The notes under the pieces are model-generated. The model saw only the letters and a list, made by a program, of their open reading frames with translations, was not told the DNA's origin and searched no databases. The translations under genes were made by a program, and so were the position numbers. From Candidatus Binatia bacterium (GTDB taxonomy: Bacteria > Desulfobacterota > Binatia > Bin18): DNA of 64,000 nucleotides. The stretch spans positions 3,223,925 to 3,287,924 of the forward strand of contig OX638322.1 in the NCBI GenBank assembly GCA_951812575.1, written 5' to 3'. The number at the start of each line of letters is the position of its first letter. Within the stretch, counting starts at the first letter, position 1. Below are positions 1 through 8,613 of this stretch, piece after piece.

Positions 1-2626
1 CGTAGTGCTCCAATTTCAGTAAGGTCACCCCGAGCAGCTCCTGAACAAACGGATTGTCCGGTCGCAGTTGGGCGGCCAGCCGCGCTTTGGGCAGGAGGGC
101 GTTCGGATTCGAGGAGTTGAGCAATTCCGCATAGCGGGCGACCAGCAGGTCCAGAAACTCCAGTGTGCTAATCTCGCGGTAATAGTCGATATCCTTATCC
201 TCCGGGGTCAGGCGAGCGGCCTGGTCAACCTCGCTGAGGGTCGCATATGAACGTTCGAGCGGATCATCCGTGCCTACCGCCTTGGAGCGCATGAAGAGGG
301 CGCGGGCGAGCATGGTGGTCGGTTCGACGCCATACTGCTCGGCCAACCGGTCCGGCTGAATATGGGGCAGGAGCCGCGCCAGGATAAAGGGCATCGTTCC
401 GGCAATGCCCAAGCGATTGAGCTCGGCAAACTCGACGGAGGTATGGTCGTCGGTCAGGAGCGGATAGTCATCTCGGACCAGGGCATCAATGCGCGGCCCA
501 TCAAAAATAATATGCTTGAGAATATCCTGCCCGCGGCTGATGCCAATCTCTTCCAGGTCGGCGCGGACCTCCGCACTGAGCTGCCCGAGACGTCGGTCCA
601 GAACGGCGGGAGACAGGGCCAGGGGTTGTTTGGCTCCAACCAGCAGGGTGTACCGACTGGTGAACAGGAGGAGGGTCTCTGCGCGGAACACGCGCCGGAA
701 CGTGTATAACACCGACAAATAATCGGTCGGTGCCATATTGTGTAAGGGCAGCCATTGGACATAGACGCCGGTGTTATTCAGTTTGTCATACACCTGTTGG
801 TAATATTCCAGCGTATACAGCATCCAGGACTCGGCGGCGGCCGGGTGGGTTGCGTCAGCGGTAATCGCGTCATAGCGCTGGGGCGACACCTTCAGATAAT
901 TCCGCCCGTCATCAGCAATCAGTGTCCAGTTTGTGCGGTCCACGACATTGCCGTTTTCGGCTCCGAAAAAATGCATAGTCGCCTGGACATCGGGCACAAT
1001 GTCCACCGCTTCGACCGTCACAGCATGTTTGGTCACCGCCCCTAAGGTGATCCCGCCGCCGACCGCGTTGACCAGAACCTGTTGGGGGTCGGGCTGGAGC
1101 AGCAGAGGCAGGTGGCCCAGCAGCTTGAAGGTAGCGACGGCATCTCGGTGGGTGGGCACCTCCTCAATGCAATTGATAAAAAGTTCCTTGATCTCACCGA
1201 CCTGGAAAACGGCCAGTGTGCCGGCTACGCCCTCACGATAGAACAGCAGTTCCCCTTCGATATTCTCAAAGCGGTCGTACCATTTCATGAGCGTCAGCTC
1301 TTTGGGCACGAGCACGGCAACCACCAGGGCCGCTGCTGCGACGAGGCCACCCCCGGCCAGCCGGAGCGTACCATAGGGTCGCGTCATCATCAGCAAGAGA
1401 AGGCCGGCGCCGACTGAAACCAGGGCCAGGCAGACCATGCCCTGACTCAGCCCCAGCAGCGGAATCAGGACCAGTCCGCCGCTGAGCGCGCCGCTCAGAC
1501 TGCCGAAGGTATTGGCGGCAAAGACAAGGCCGGCAGCGCGGTGTGGAGAGTGCTTGGTCTGATCGCGAAAGAGGTCAACCAGGAGAGGGACGACAAAGCC
1601 CGAAGCGATGGAGGGAATAAGGGTCACGACCGCGGCCGCGGAAAAACGGACCAGACCCAGGGCGAGCCAATGATTGCCGCCGACCTGACGACTGAGGTCA
1701 AGGGTGACATCGTGGAGCTGGTTGAAGACACCTAACGAAACGAGAATCGCAGCCGCTCCGATAGCTTGAACCAGCAGAAACACCAGCGCCTTGGTCGGCC
1801 GGCTGGCCCGCGACGGCCCGCACGCAGCGTATAACCATGCTCCCAGGGCGAGACCCGCCAGGATGCCGGCCAGAACAACCGAGAAGGAATAGGTGTTGTT
1901 CGACACCACACAGATCAGGGTGCGCACCCAGATGATCTGCAGCGCGAGGCCCGTAAAGCCGGTGATAAACGGAAAAAAGAGTAACCTGAGCGGGAGTAGA
2001 GCAGTGTGCTCAGTGCGCTCGGGCCGGTCGGCCGGCCCGGCCGGCGGTGGGACGGGCCGACGGGGTTGAGCCAGAGCAAGCAGACAGATGACGGTATTGA
2101 TCGCGGTTGCGATCAGCGTGGTTTGAAATACGCCATAGGTCCGAATGAAAAAGACCCCGGCAAAAAACGCTCCGAGCACGGAACCGGTGGTATTGATCGC
2201 GTACAAGAGCCCGACCCGGCGCCCGGTGCGGCCCTCCTGAGCGAGCTGCCGAGCCAGGGTGGGCAGGGTGAGTCCCATCAGCGTTGCGGGCAGCGCCAGG
2301 GCGAGCAGGGTAAGCACGATTTGCAGCGCAAAACTGCCGCCGGACGCCACATAGGCCATATCGATAATTTTCAGCACAAAGGGAAAAATCAGGGCGAAAA
2401 CGCCGATCAATCCTTCTGCCAGACCATACACGACAAAGGGGTGATAGCGGGACAGGCGGCGGCTCTGGCCGGCCATATAACCCAGGGCAAGCCCCAGCAT
2501 GAAGGCCGCAGTGACCACGGTGACGGCATAGGTCGACAGCCCGAACACAACGTGTAGCAGGCGTTCCCAGACCACTTCGTACAGCAGGGCGGTAAAACCG
2601 GACAGAAAGAAGAGGACAAGAATCAT
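1..2626 (-). CDS. Membrane protein with C-terminal spermidine-synthase-like domain (partial, runs off window)
   Basis: The reading frame stays open from an ATG at 2626 (AAAGG five bases upstream) to the window edge, at least 875 codons; the 3' end is missing. The N-terminal ~430 residues are highly hydrophobic with many predicted membrane segments, in two similar blocks (FLSGFTALLYEVVWER near the start, FITGFTGLALQIIWVR near residue 200). From about residue 440 comes a soluble Rossmann methyltransferase fold of the spermidine synthase family: a GGG at residues 523-525, DDGRNYL at 572-578, and ADATHPAAAES near 590. The last part visible is helical and TPR-like. Proteins of this fused MFS/spermidine synthase type are common in bacteria but their substrate is unknown; polyamine synthesis is not shown. 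It starts eight bases after the upstream oxygenase stop, so the two are probably coupled. Confidence 0.85.
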   Translation of the reverse strand, partial: MILVLFFLSGFTALLYEVVWERLLHVVFGLSTYAVTVVTAAFMLGLALGYMAGQSRRLSRYHPFVVYGLAEGLIGVFALIFPFVLKIIDMAYVASGGSFALQIVLTLLALALPATLMGLTLPTLARQLAQEGRTGRRVGLLYAINTTGSVLGAFFAGVFFIRTYGVFQTTLIATAINTVICLLALAQPRRPVPPPAGPADRPERTEHTALLPLRLLFFPFITGFTGLALQIIWVRTLICVVSNNTYSFSVVLAGILAGLALGAWLYAACGPSRASRPTKALVFLLVQAIGAAAILVSLGVFNQLHDVTLDLSRQVGGNHWLALGLVRFSAAAVVTLIPSIASGFVVPLLVDLFRDQTKHSPHRAAGLVFAANTFGSLSGALSGGLVLIPLLGLSQGMVCLALVSVGAGLLLLMMTRPYGTLRLAGGGLVAAAALVVAVLVPKELTLMKWYDRFENIEGELLFYREGVAGTLAVFQVGEIKELFINCIEEVPTHRDAVATFKLLGHLPLLLQPDPQQVLVNAVGGGITLGAVTKHAVTVEAVDIVPDVQATMHFFGAENGNVVDRTNWTLIADDGRNYLKVSPQRYDAITADATHPAAAESWMLYTLEYYQQVYDKLNNTGVYVQWLPLHNMAPTDYLSVLYTFRRVFRAETLLLFTSRYTLLVGAKQPLALSPAVLDRRLGQLSAEVRADLEEIGISRGQDILKHIIFDGPRIDALVRDDYPLLTDDHTSVEFAELNRLGIAGTMPFILARLLPHIQPDRLAEQYGVEPTTMLARALFMRSKAVGTDDPLERSYATLSEVDQAARLTPEDKDIDYYREISTLEFLDLLVARYAELLNSSNPNALLPKARLAAQLRPDNPFVQELLGVTLLKLEHY

Positions 2627-2634
2627 ATCAGCCT

Positions 2635-3342
2635 TTATTGGGCGTTATGAAAAATAACGCCCAGGGTATAGCGCTGCCCGGAGGTGACGGTGCTGACGCC
2701 GTGTCGGACGGTCAGCCGATAATAGCCCCGTGTACCGCGTACCGGACGATAGCGCGTGGTGAAAATGATACCTTCGCCTTGCTGCAGGGTGAGCGCGATA
2801 CCGCGCGACTGGGCTCGGGGACGTTGTTCAACCAGCAGAAATTCTCCACCCGTGTAGTCAGTCTGTGGACAGCTCAGACAGAATGTCATTTGCAAGGGAA
2901 AGGCGATTGGCCCATACACGTCCTGATGTAAACAGTTATAGCCGTCCTGTTCGTAATACAGCAGCAGGGGGGTCGGTTTGACCTGGCCTTGTTTCTGGCA
3001 GAGGCTGAGGAAACGCGCCAGCGTTGGAGGAAAGGTCTCGGGCTGTTTGAGAGCGGCCATCCAGCGATTCGCAATCCGGGCCAGGGGCGGGTAGGCCTGC
3101 GCTCTGAGGCGAGTGACGAGCCGCGGCAGCGGGTCCGCAAAGTACTGGTACTCGCCGACGCCAAATCGATGCTGCGCCATATTCACCCGCTTGCGGAAGC
3201 GTGCGGTCTTCGCATACAGACGAACGAGTGTCGCGCATTCCTCGGGCGTGAGAATCCGAGGCAGCGTGGCATAGCCCTGCGTCCACAGCGACTCTTCGAT
3301 GGCCTGCCAGCCGAGCTGAGATAAGTGCGTGTGACTCGTCAT
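2635..3342 (-). CDS. 2OG-Fe(II) oxygenase of the PF09859 / COG3826 type
   Basis: 235 residues. The Fe(II)-binding facial triad is visible as LHQD (His-x-Asp) in the middle and RHG near the C-terminus, followed by GQRYTLGVIFH, which carries the Arg expected to bind 2-oxoglutarate. FPLQMTFCLS and GGEFLLVEQRPRAQSR between them are hallmarks of this small family, which databases label as acting on damaged DNA, although I know of no firm biochemical proof. The protein should be cytoplasmic and use O2 and 2-oxoglutarate. It lies six bases behind the DASS transporter and eight bases ahead of the spermidine-synthase-like gene, so the three probably form one operon. Confidence 0.85.
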   Translation of the reverse strand: MTSHTHLSQLGWQAIEESLWTQGYATLPRILTPEECATLVRLYAKTARFRKRVNMAQHRFGVGEYQYFADPLPRLVTRLRAQAYPPLARIANRWMAALKQPETFPPTLARFLSLCQKQGQVKPTPLLLYYEQDGYNCLHQDVYGPIAFPLQMTFCLSCPQTDYTGGEFLLVEQRPRAQSRGIALTLQQGEGIIFTTRYRPVRGTRGYYRLTVRHGVSTVTSGQRYTLGVIFHNAQ

Positions 3343-3348
3343 CGGCCT

Positions 3349-4917
3349 CTACCTCGGCACCCAATCCGGCAGGCTGTCCAGCTCGATCCCGAACGCCGGG
3401 ACCCCGATCACATATAAAAGTCCGGTCAGAATAAGGATACTCAGGATATTGAGGCCGAAACCGGCCCCGAACATTTGCGGCAGGGTGACATGGCCACTGG
3501 CAAAAATAATGGCGTTCGGCGCGGTGGCGGTCGGTAGCATAAAGGCAAAGGAGGCCGCAAAGGTGGCGGGGATCATGAGCAGCAGCGGGTCAACCTCCAG
3601 CCCGGTCGCGGTGGCGGCGAGTACGGGCATGACCAGGGTTGTCGTGGCCGTATTGCTGGTAAACTCGGTCAGCCAGACCATGAGGGCGCACACGGAGAAG
3701 ATGGCGACAAAAGGGGACACATCCCGCAGAAAAGACAGTTGGGAGCCGGCCCAGTTCGCCAGGCCGGAATGTCCAACGCCCTCGGCCAGGGCGAGGCTGC
3801 CGCCGAGCAGGACCAGAATCCCCCACGGAATTTTGACAGTGTCATCCCAGGTCAGCAGGAACTCGCCCTTTTTTTGTCCGGACGGAACAAGAAACAGCAG
3901 GATGGCGGCCAATATGGCGACGGTCGAATCCTGGATGTGGTGCGGGTGGGGAAACAGACTGGCCCAGCCGGGTAGGGACAGCGCCCCGAAATCAATATCC
4001 TTCCTGAAAACCCAGAGCAGCGCAGTGGTCAGCGATAACAGCAACACCCGCCGTTCTCCACCGCGTATGGGACCGAGGTCCTGGAGCTGTTGGGTTAAAA
4101 AGGCCTGGTTGTCCTGCCAGCCGGCGCTCGGCACCCGGAAATAGATATAGACCAGATAAAACCAGACGCTGACCACCATGAGAGCTGCGGTCGGCACGCC
4201 AAACAGCATCCATTGGAAGAAGCCGATATCCGGCGCGTCTGGAAAGAGCTTGGTAAACGCGCCCATGAACACGACGTTGGGCGGGGTGCCCACCGGCGTG
4301 CTCACCCCACCGATCGAGGCGCTATAGGCCAGGCCGAGCATCAGCGCAATGCCAAAGCCCTGGGTGGTGTCATAGCCCTGGCTGGCGGCATGATGCAGGA
4401 CCGCCAGGGCTATCGGCAGCATGATAATGGTTGAGGCAGTATTGGATACCCACATGGAGAGCAGGGCGGTCGTACTGAGAAAGCCGAGAATGAGCAACTG
4501 GGGCGAGCGGCCTATACTGGACAGGATCAGCAAGGCGACCCGCCGGTGGAGCTGCCATTTCTCCATGGCGATGGCCAGAAAAAAGGCGCCAAAGAATAAA
4601 AAGACGATGTGATCGGCATACGCGGTGGAGACCTCATGCGCGCTCAAGATATCGAGCAGCGGAAACAGGACGAGCGGGACGAGACCCGTGACGGTAATAT
4701 GGGTGGCCTCGGTGATCCACCACGTCCCCATGAGGGCGACCACGCCCGCGGTGTGCCAGGCGATCAGGTCCATATCCGCCGGCGGACCGGTCAGGAGAAA
4801 CAGCAGGAGCAGCCCTATTCCGGTAAACAGGCCAATCGCTTTACGTCGGCTATAGGCCGGCGGCTCGGCTGGTGGCGCCTCTGAGGCGGGAGCGTCTGTT
4901 GCCGTTGTCTGAGTCAT
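3349..4917 (-). CDS. SLC13/DASS family sodium:dicarboxylate or sulfate symporter
   Basis: 522 residues if started at the ATG at 4917; a GTG at 4953 would add 12 residues but lies inside the operator-like repeats. There is a short Ala/Pro-rich tail, then 11-12 hydrophobic segments. The two SNT signatures of the DASS family are present: SNTAST near residue 158 and TSNTATTT in the second half, with GGVSTPVGTPPN between them. Family members import C4-dicarboxylates, citrate or sulfate with Na+; the substrate cannot be read here. First gene of a likely three-gene minus-strand operon, divergent from the cupin gene at 5004. Confidence 0.88.
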   Translation of the reverse strand: MTQTTATDAPASEAPPAEPPAYSRRKAIGLFTGIGLLLLFLLTGPPADMDLIAWHTAGVVALMGTWWITEATHITVTGLVPLVLFPLLDILSAHEVSTAYADHIVFLFFGAFFLAIAMEKWQLHRRVALLILSSIGRSPQLLILGFLSTTALLSMWVSNTASTIIMLPIALAVLHHAASQGYDTTQGFGIALMLGLAYSASIGGVSTPVGTPPNVVFMGAFTKLFPDAPDIGFFQWMLFGVPTAALMVVSVWFYLVYIYFRVPSAGWQDNQAFLTQQLQDLGPIRGGERRVLLLSLTTALLWVFRKDIDFGALSLPGWASLFPHPHHIQDSTVAILAAILLFLVPSGQKKGEFLLTWDDTVKIPWGILVLLGGSLALAEGVGHSGLANWAGSQLSFLRDVSPFVAIFSVCALMVWLTEFTSNTATTTLVMPVLAATATGLEVDPLLLMIPATFAASFAFMLPTATAPNAIIFASGHVTLPQMFGAGFGLNILSILILTGLLYVIGVPAFGIELDSLPDWVPR

Positions 4918-4940
4918 ATGAAAAGTTCTGCACAGGACAG

Positions 4941-4994
4941 AATGAGTAAACACACCAACATTTACTCATCTGTCTGAGGATACGTTTACTCATT
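4941..4994. promoter_or_regulatory. Triple half-site operator between divergent genes
   Basis: Three copies of the 9-mer TTTACTCAT sit in the intergenic region: inverted at 4942-4950 and direct at 4961-4969 and 4985-4993. The outer pair extends to a perfect 11-bp inverted repeat (AATGAGTAAAC at 4941-4951, GTTTACTCATT at 4984-4994). This layout, centred between the DASS transporter and the cupin gene, looks like a binding site for a dimeric regulator controlling both. The regulator is unknown. Confidence 0.6.
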
Positions 4995-5003
4995 GGAGGA
5001 TAT

Positions 5004-5399
5004 ATGAAAATTACCCGTTTCGTAGCAACCCCGACTGGCGGGTCGCAGTTCGAGGAGATTGATATCCCGATCACGAACGAGCGACAAGATGCCGAAGGCC
5101 ATACCCTGCTCTTATCCAACACCTATACCTCGCCAGGCGTATGTTTTGTCGATCTGCCCGCAGGGCTGAACCAGGATTGGCACCAGGCGCCAACGCGCCA
5201 GGTCGTTGTCGTCCTGTCCGGGACGCTGGAAGTCACCACCACGGATAATCAGGTCCGGCAGTGGAGCACCGGCGAAGCCTTTATCGCCGCCGATGTCACC
5301 GGCCAGGGCCATAAAACGCGTACAATCGGGGGACCGGCACGGGTAATGTTCGCGCCGCTGCCCGAGAATTTTTCTATGGAGAACTGGTCGGACGGCTAA
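5004..5399 (+). CDS. Small cupin-domain protein
   Basis: 131 residues, started at ATG with GGAGG seven bases upstream. The centre (DWHQAPTRQVVVVLSGT, then a Gly-turn and GQGHKTRTIG) fits a single cupin barrel with a reduced set of metal-binding His residues. Such proteins act as small-molecule isomerases, dioxygenase relatives or binding proteins; no function can be assigned. It is transcribed away from the DASS transporter and shares with it the operator-like repeats at 4941-4994. Confidence 0.75.
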   Translation: MKITRFVATPTGGSQFEEIDIPITNERQDAEGHTLLLSNTYTSPGVCFVDLPAGLNQDWHQAPTRQVVVVLSGTLEVTTTDNQVRQWSTGEAFIAADVTGQGHKTRTIGGPARVMFAPLPENFSMENWSDG

Positions 5400-5470
5400 A
5401 TCGAAGGGGCGGAGTGCTTCCCGGCCTCATGAACGTGGCTACCCATGACGCCGCGCGGGAGAGGAAGCTG

Positions 5471-5510
5471 CTCCCTCTCCCCTTGAGGGAGAGGGTTGGG
5501 GTGAGGGGGC
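5471..5510. repeat. Interspersed palindromic repeat, family A
   Basis: A 9-bp perfect stem CCCTCTCCC (5473-5481) / GGGAGAGGG (5487-5495) with a 5-base loop, flanked by TTGGGGTGAGGGG. A second copy in opposite orientation lies at 6419-6450 and a shortened one at 13481-13506. Short intergenic palindromes of this CCCTCTCC type are spread through many bacterial genomes. Confidence 0.75.
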
Positions 5511-5551
5511 TTCGGGCCGAGAGCGTCATTTGCATCACATCCTTGGAACCC

Positions 5552-6013
5552 GTGACCATCATCCATACCTCCGAAAGCCGGCTGATCCCCTGCTCCAGAG
5601 CCCGCGTGTACGAGGCTATCCTCGCCTTTGAAGACTATCCATTGTGGTGGCCCAGGAAGTTTCACCCCCGACTCCGGCCCTCTCAGTTGCCGGACCAGGG
5701 CCGAGAACGGATCGGCGACCGCCTCGCGTTTACCCCCGTACCCGGCATCTGGACGGGCTGGGAAATTACTGTCGTGACCCCTGTGGAGCAGATTCGGGTC
5801 GCCTACTTTCAGGGCTTCCATACCGGTTGGGGGGTCTGGAGATTTGCCCCGCAACAGGAACACACCCTGGTCTCCTTTGAAATGCGGATCGTGCCCAAGA
5901 ATCCACTCTTCGGCCTCGTGTACAGACTGGCCAGGGTCCCCCGCAGGCATGCCGCCCATATACAGGAATTGTTCACCTGCCTGGAAGGCTATCTTCAGTG
6001 TTCGGCTCCTTGA
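5552..6013 (+). CDS. SRPBCC (START/polyketide cyclase-like) family protein
   Basis: 153 residues from a GTG at 5552; a TTG at 5543 is an alternative, and longer extensions would run through the palindromic repeat. ARVYEAILAFEDYPLWWP near the N-terminus is the usual opening of the helix-grip fold, followed by alternating strands (GWEITVVTPVEQIRVAYFQG) and a long C-terminal helix (HIQELFTCLEGYL). The family binds hydrophobic ligands or acts as cyclase/aromatase; the ligand is not known. A single-gene unit convergent with the small coiled-coil gene at 6064. Confidence 0.75.
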   Translation: MTIIHTSESRLIPCSRARVYEAILAFEDYPLWWPRKFHPRLRPSQLPDQGRERIGDRLAFTPVPGIWTGWEITVVTPVEQIRVAYFQGFHTGWGVWRFAPQQEHTLVSFEMRIVPKNPLFGLVYRLARVPRRHAAHIQELFTCLEGYLQCSAP

Positions 6014-6063
6014 GCCGAGCAGGAGCCTGGGGTAAGACCCCTGCAGGACTGTTGGAACGACGG

Positions 6064-6360
6064 TTACGCGGCTCCCTGCCGGATGGCGATGGCCTCGCGC
6101 AGGCCGTCCAGCAGTCCTTCGAGGTGAGTCATGCGCTCGCGCAGTTCGGCGATTTGCTGCTCCAGGGCCGTAAACCGCTCGCTGAACTCCTGGCGCTGGG
6201 CGGCGATTTCCCGGCGGAGTTCCGCCAGTTCGGCACTGAAGTCCCGACGCTGGGCGGCCAGTTCGGCGCGGATGGCCCGTTGCCCGCTCAGAATCAACCC
6301 GGCCAGGGTCGCTCCGACCGCAAGGACGGCTATCAGAACGCTGATCAATTCAACACTCAT
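6064..6360 (-). CDS. Small membrane-anchored coiled-coil protein
   Basis: 98 residues: one N-terminal membrane segment (residues 3-25) then a continuous charged coiled coil with heptads of Leu/Ala and Arg/Glu. I do not recognise a named family; similar anchored coiled coils are common as unassigned proteins. It is a stand-alone gene between the convergent SRPBCC gene and the GST gene. The biased composition and clear TM-plus-coil layout support it being real, although no strong ribosome site is seen. Confidence 0.6.
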   Translation of the reverse strand: MSVELISVLIAVLAVGATLAGLILSGQRAIRAELAAQRRDFSAELAELRREIAAQRQEFSERFTALEQQIAELRERMTHLEGLLDGLREAIAIRQGAA

Positions 6361-6418
6361 GGTGATTCACCATAGCCACCAGCGAGGAGGAGGGCAAGAA
6401 GTGGCTTTGAGAGTAGGG

Positions 6419-6450
6419 AGCCCCAGCCCTCTCCCAGAGGAGAGGGAGAA
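6419..6450. repeat. Interspersed palindromic repeat, family A
   Basis: Second copy of the 5471-5510 element: CCCTCTCC (6427-6434), loop CAGA, GGAGAGGG (6439-6446), preceded by CCCCAG and followed by AGAAAAA. It is placed just after the GST gene's 3' end. Confidence 0.7.
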
Positions 6451-6464
6451 AAATAGGCGAACGC

Positions 6465-7094
6465 TTACGCCTTGGCGCTCGGTCGTGAGGAGACGTCCGC
6501 GTGCCAGCGCTTGGTGTTGGTGTTGGCTTCGGGAATGCCCATCTTGGCAAAACTGGCAAAATCGACCACACACAGCGCGGTGATATCGGCAACGGTGTAC
6601 CGCTCCCCGGCAATATAGGTGCTCTGGCTGAGCCGTTGTTCCAGCCGCTCATAAAAACGTTCGACGCCGGCCTTCCCCCGGGCGGCCAGTTCGGGAATGG
6701 CCTGGACGTTCTCCAGACCGGGCAAGCCCCGGTTCTTAAAGGGGTCAAACGAGTTGCGAAACATCTCGCCGGTAGGATTGAGACCGTCGAATTCCATGTG
6801 GCGTTGCCACGACTCGATTTGGGCCTTTTCCAAGGCGTCCCGGCCCATGAGGTTGGGCTCCGGCTGCGTCTCTTCAATATAGCGACAAATCGCGATGGTC
6901 TCGTCGATACGGTTCCCGTCGTCGAGTTCGAGCGTGGGCAGCAGGCCGCGCGGATTCACCGCCAGATATTCCGGCTTGAGATTTTCCCCTTCGATAATAC
7001 TGACCTCGGTCTTGGGAATATCGACCCCTTTTTCCGCCAGAAAGACACGCACCCGACGGGGGTTGGGGGCCATTTGGCAATCGTAGAGTTTCAT
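6465..7094 (-). CDS. Glutathione S-transferase
   Basis: 209 residues from the ATG at 7094, chosen because AAGGAG lies eight bases upstream; a longer in-frame extension to 7286 has no family support. N-terminal thioredoxin-like domain (KLYDCQMAPNPRRVRVFL, then VNPRGLLPTLELDDG with the cis-Pro, and DETIAICRYIE for the gamma-Glu of glutathione) and an all-helical C-terminal domain with YIAGERYTVADI, the N-capping box. The usual N-terminal Ser/Cys position is Asn here. Likely cytoplasmic detoxification or isomerisation; substrate unknown. Confidence 0.87.
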   Translation of the reverse strand: MKLYDCQMAPNPRRVRVFLAEKGVDIPKTEVSIIEGENLKPEYLAVNPRGLLPTLELDDGNRIDETIAICRYIEETQPEPNLMGRDALEKAQIESWQRHMEFDGLNPTGEMFRNSFDPFKNRGLPGLENVQAIPELAARGKAGVERFYERLEQRLSQSTYIAGERYTVADITALCVVDFASFAKMGIPEANTNTKRWHADVSSRPSAKA

Positions 7095-7280
7095 ACTGCT
7101 CTCCTTTCTCTTCTCTGGCTTTGCCCCAGTGTGGAGACTGAAGAGAACAATAGCCCTCCCAAGCGAGGATGCAAGCCCGGTCGGGCCGGACGCGACAGCG
7201 GGTGGTCCTTTAGGCGAGCGCGCTGACGGGCTACAGTAAGAAAAAGTTGAACTGTCCGAACCTGCACGGAGGGGGAGCAG

Positions 7281-8591
7281 ATGCAAAAAAGACTCTGGCG
7301 TCTACTTGTGAGCGTGACTCTGATGATGGGGGCAGTGCCGCTGTGCCGGGCGGATGTCAGTCCCGGTGACACCATTACCGCGACCAATATGGCTCAGGCC
7401 GCCGAACTGCTCACCCCGTCCACGCGCTGGATGCTGGAGCAGGGCATGACCATGGGGATCGGAGAGCCACGTCCCTACACCTGGCCCCGAGCGTATCAGG
7501 ACGCAACGGAACGCTACGCGGGACAGGTTGTCATCTCTGCCGATGGACGAGAAATAGCGAACTATATTGCCGGAGCGCCGTTTCCCGTCATTGCCGCCCA
7601 GGACCACTTGGCGGGATACAAGATCATGTGGAATCATGCCCAGCCGCCCTATAGCATCGACAATATCGGGGCGAGCTATGTCGCCCATCTCGTCAACAGC
7701 CAGGGCAATGTGGACCAGTCATTCGATAATTCGTGGCGTCGGGTGATGTGGACGGGGCGCTTGTACACGGACCCGAAGCCCATCATCCCGCATAATCCTG
7801 CGGTGCGGCATAGTCATATGTGGGGGCCGTTGGTGTTGCCCAATCGCTATAAGGGGCTGGCCGTGCTCGAGTTTCGCTATATCCCGGCGAGTGCGGCAGA
7901 CGATACCTATGTCTACTCGCCACAACTCCGTCGCGTGCGGCGGATCAGTGTGGCGGACCGCAGCGCCAGTATTTGGGGCTCGGATTATGATCTTGACTCG
8001 TTTTATGGTTTTAATGCGAAAATCGGAAGCTGGGATTTCCGGCTCCTGGCGGAAAAAGATATTCTCGGGGTGCTGCACAGCGGCCGCTATGGGGACCCGG
8101 CCGAGTGGTGCGGCCAACGGGATACAGGCCAGGGCCTCCGGGCAGCGCTGCCGTGTGTGACCTGGGAAAAACGGCGGGTGTGGGTCGTGGAGGCCAGGCC
8201 GCTCAACTCCCCCAGAAAATACGCCTATTCAAAGCGGGTGCTCTACGTTGACCAGGAGACCTTCGGCGTCGGAATCGCCGAGATGTACGATACGACTGGG
8301 GAACTCCAAAAGGGGCTCGTCCACTGTGCCTTTGTGACAAAAAAACCGCATGCCGGCTACCCGTCCAACCCGCTTTCCGGGGCGCGCTATAACTACCAGG
8401 AAGAACAACTGTTTGTCCCCAACTTCGTGATGGTTGATTTTCAGAAAATGCTGGCCACGGTCGGGGAAATTCCCTCGACCGAACAACCCCCGTCAGAATG
8501 GGAAGGGGAGCCCTATTTCAACGAAGCCGGAGTCAGAGGGGCGGACCCGGATTCGCATACGACTAACGCTCTGATGGAAATGGGGCGCTAG
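7281..8591 (+). CDS. DUF1329 outer-membrane-associated protein
   Basis: 436 residues, ATG with GGAGGGGGAG upstream. A clear signal peptide (KRLWRLLV basic start, hydrophobic core, AxA-type cleavage near residue 24) sends it to the periplasm. The PF07044 (DUF1329) fold follows, with the family motif YVYSPQLRRVRR and repeated Trp/Tyr-rich beta strands. The family resembles LolA/LolB-like lipid-binding half barrels and is often near RND or hydrocarbon-degradation genes; role unproven. Divergent from the GST gene across 186 bases. Confidence 0.83.
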   Translation: MQKRLWRLLVSVTLMMGAVPLCRADVSPGDTITATNMAQAAELLTPSTRWMLEQGMTMGIGEPRPYTWPRAYQDATERYAGQVVISADGREIANYIAGAPFPVIAAQDHLAGYKIMWNHAQPPYSIDNIGASYVAHLVNSQGNVDQSFDNSWRRVMWTGRLYTDPKPIIPHNPAVRHSHMWGPLVLPNRYKGLAVLEFRYIPASAADDTYVYSPQLRRVRRISVADRSASIWGSDYDLDSFYGFNAKIGSWDFRLLAEKDILGVLHSGRYGDPAEWCGQRDTGQGLRAALPCVTWEKRRVWVVEARPLNSPRKYAYSKRVLYVDQETFGVGIAEMYDTTGELQKGLVHCAFVTKKPHAGYPSNPLSGARYNYQEEQLFVPNFVMVDFQKMLATVGEIPSTEQPPSEWEGEPYFNEAGVRGADPDSHTTNALMEMGR

Positions 8592-8613
8592 AGAACTCTG
8601 TCGGGTTGCCTTC

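Noticed and set aside
2006..2557. Plus-strand open frame of 183 codons at 2 kb
   Set aside because: Lies opposite the membrane/SpeE-like gene whose frame is clearly coding; composition is a shadow.
6465..7286. Longer GST with 64 extra N-terminal residues
   Set aside because: The ATG at 7094 has a good SD and matches the family start; the extension is Ser/Pro-rich filler.
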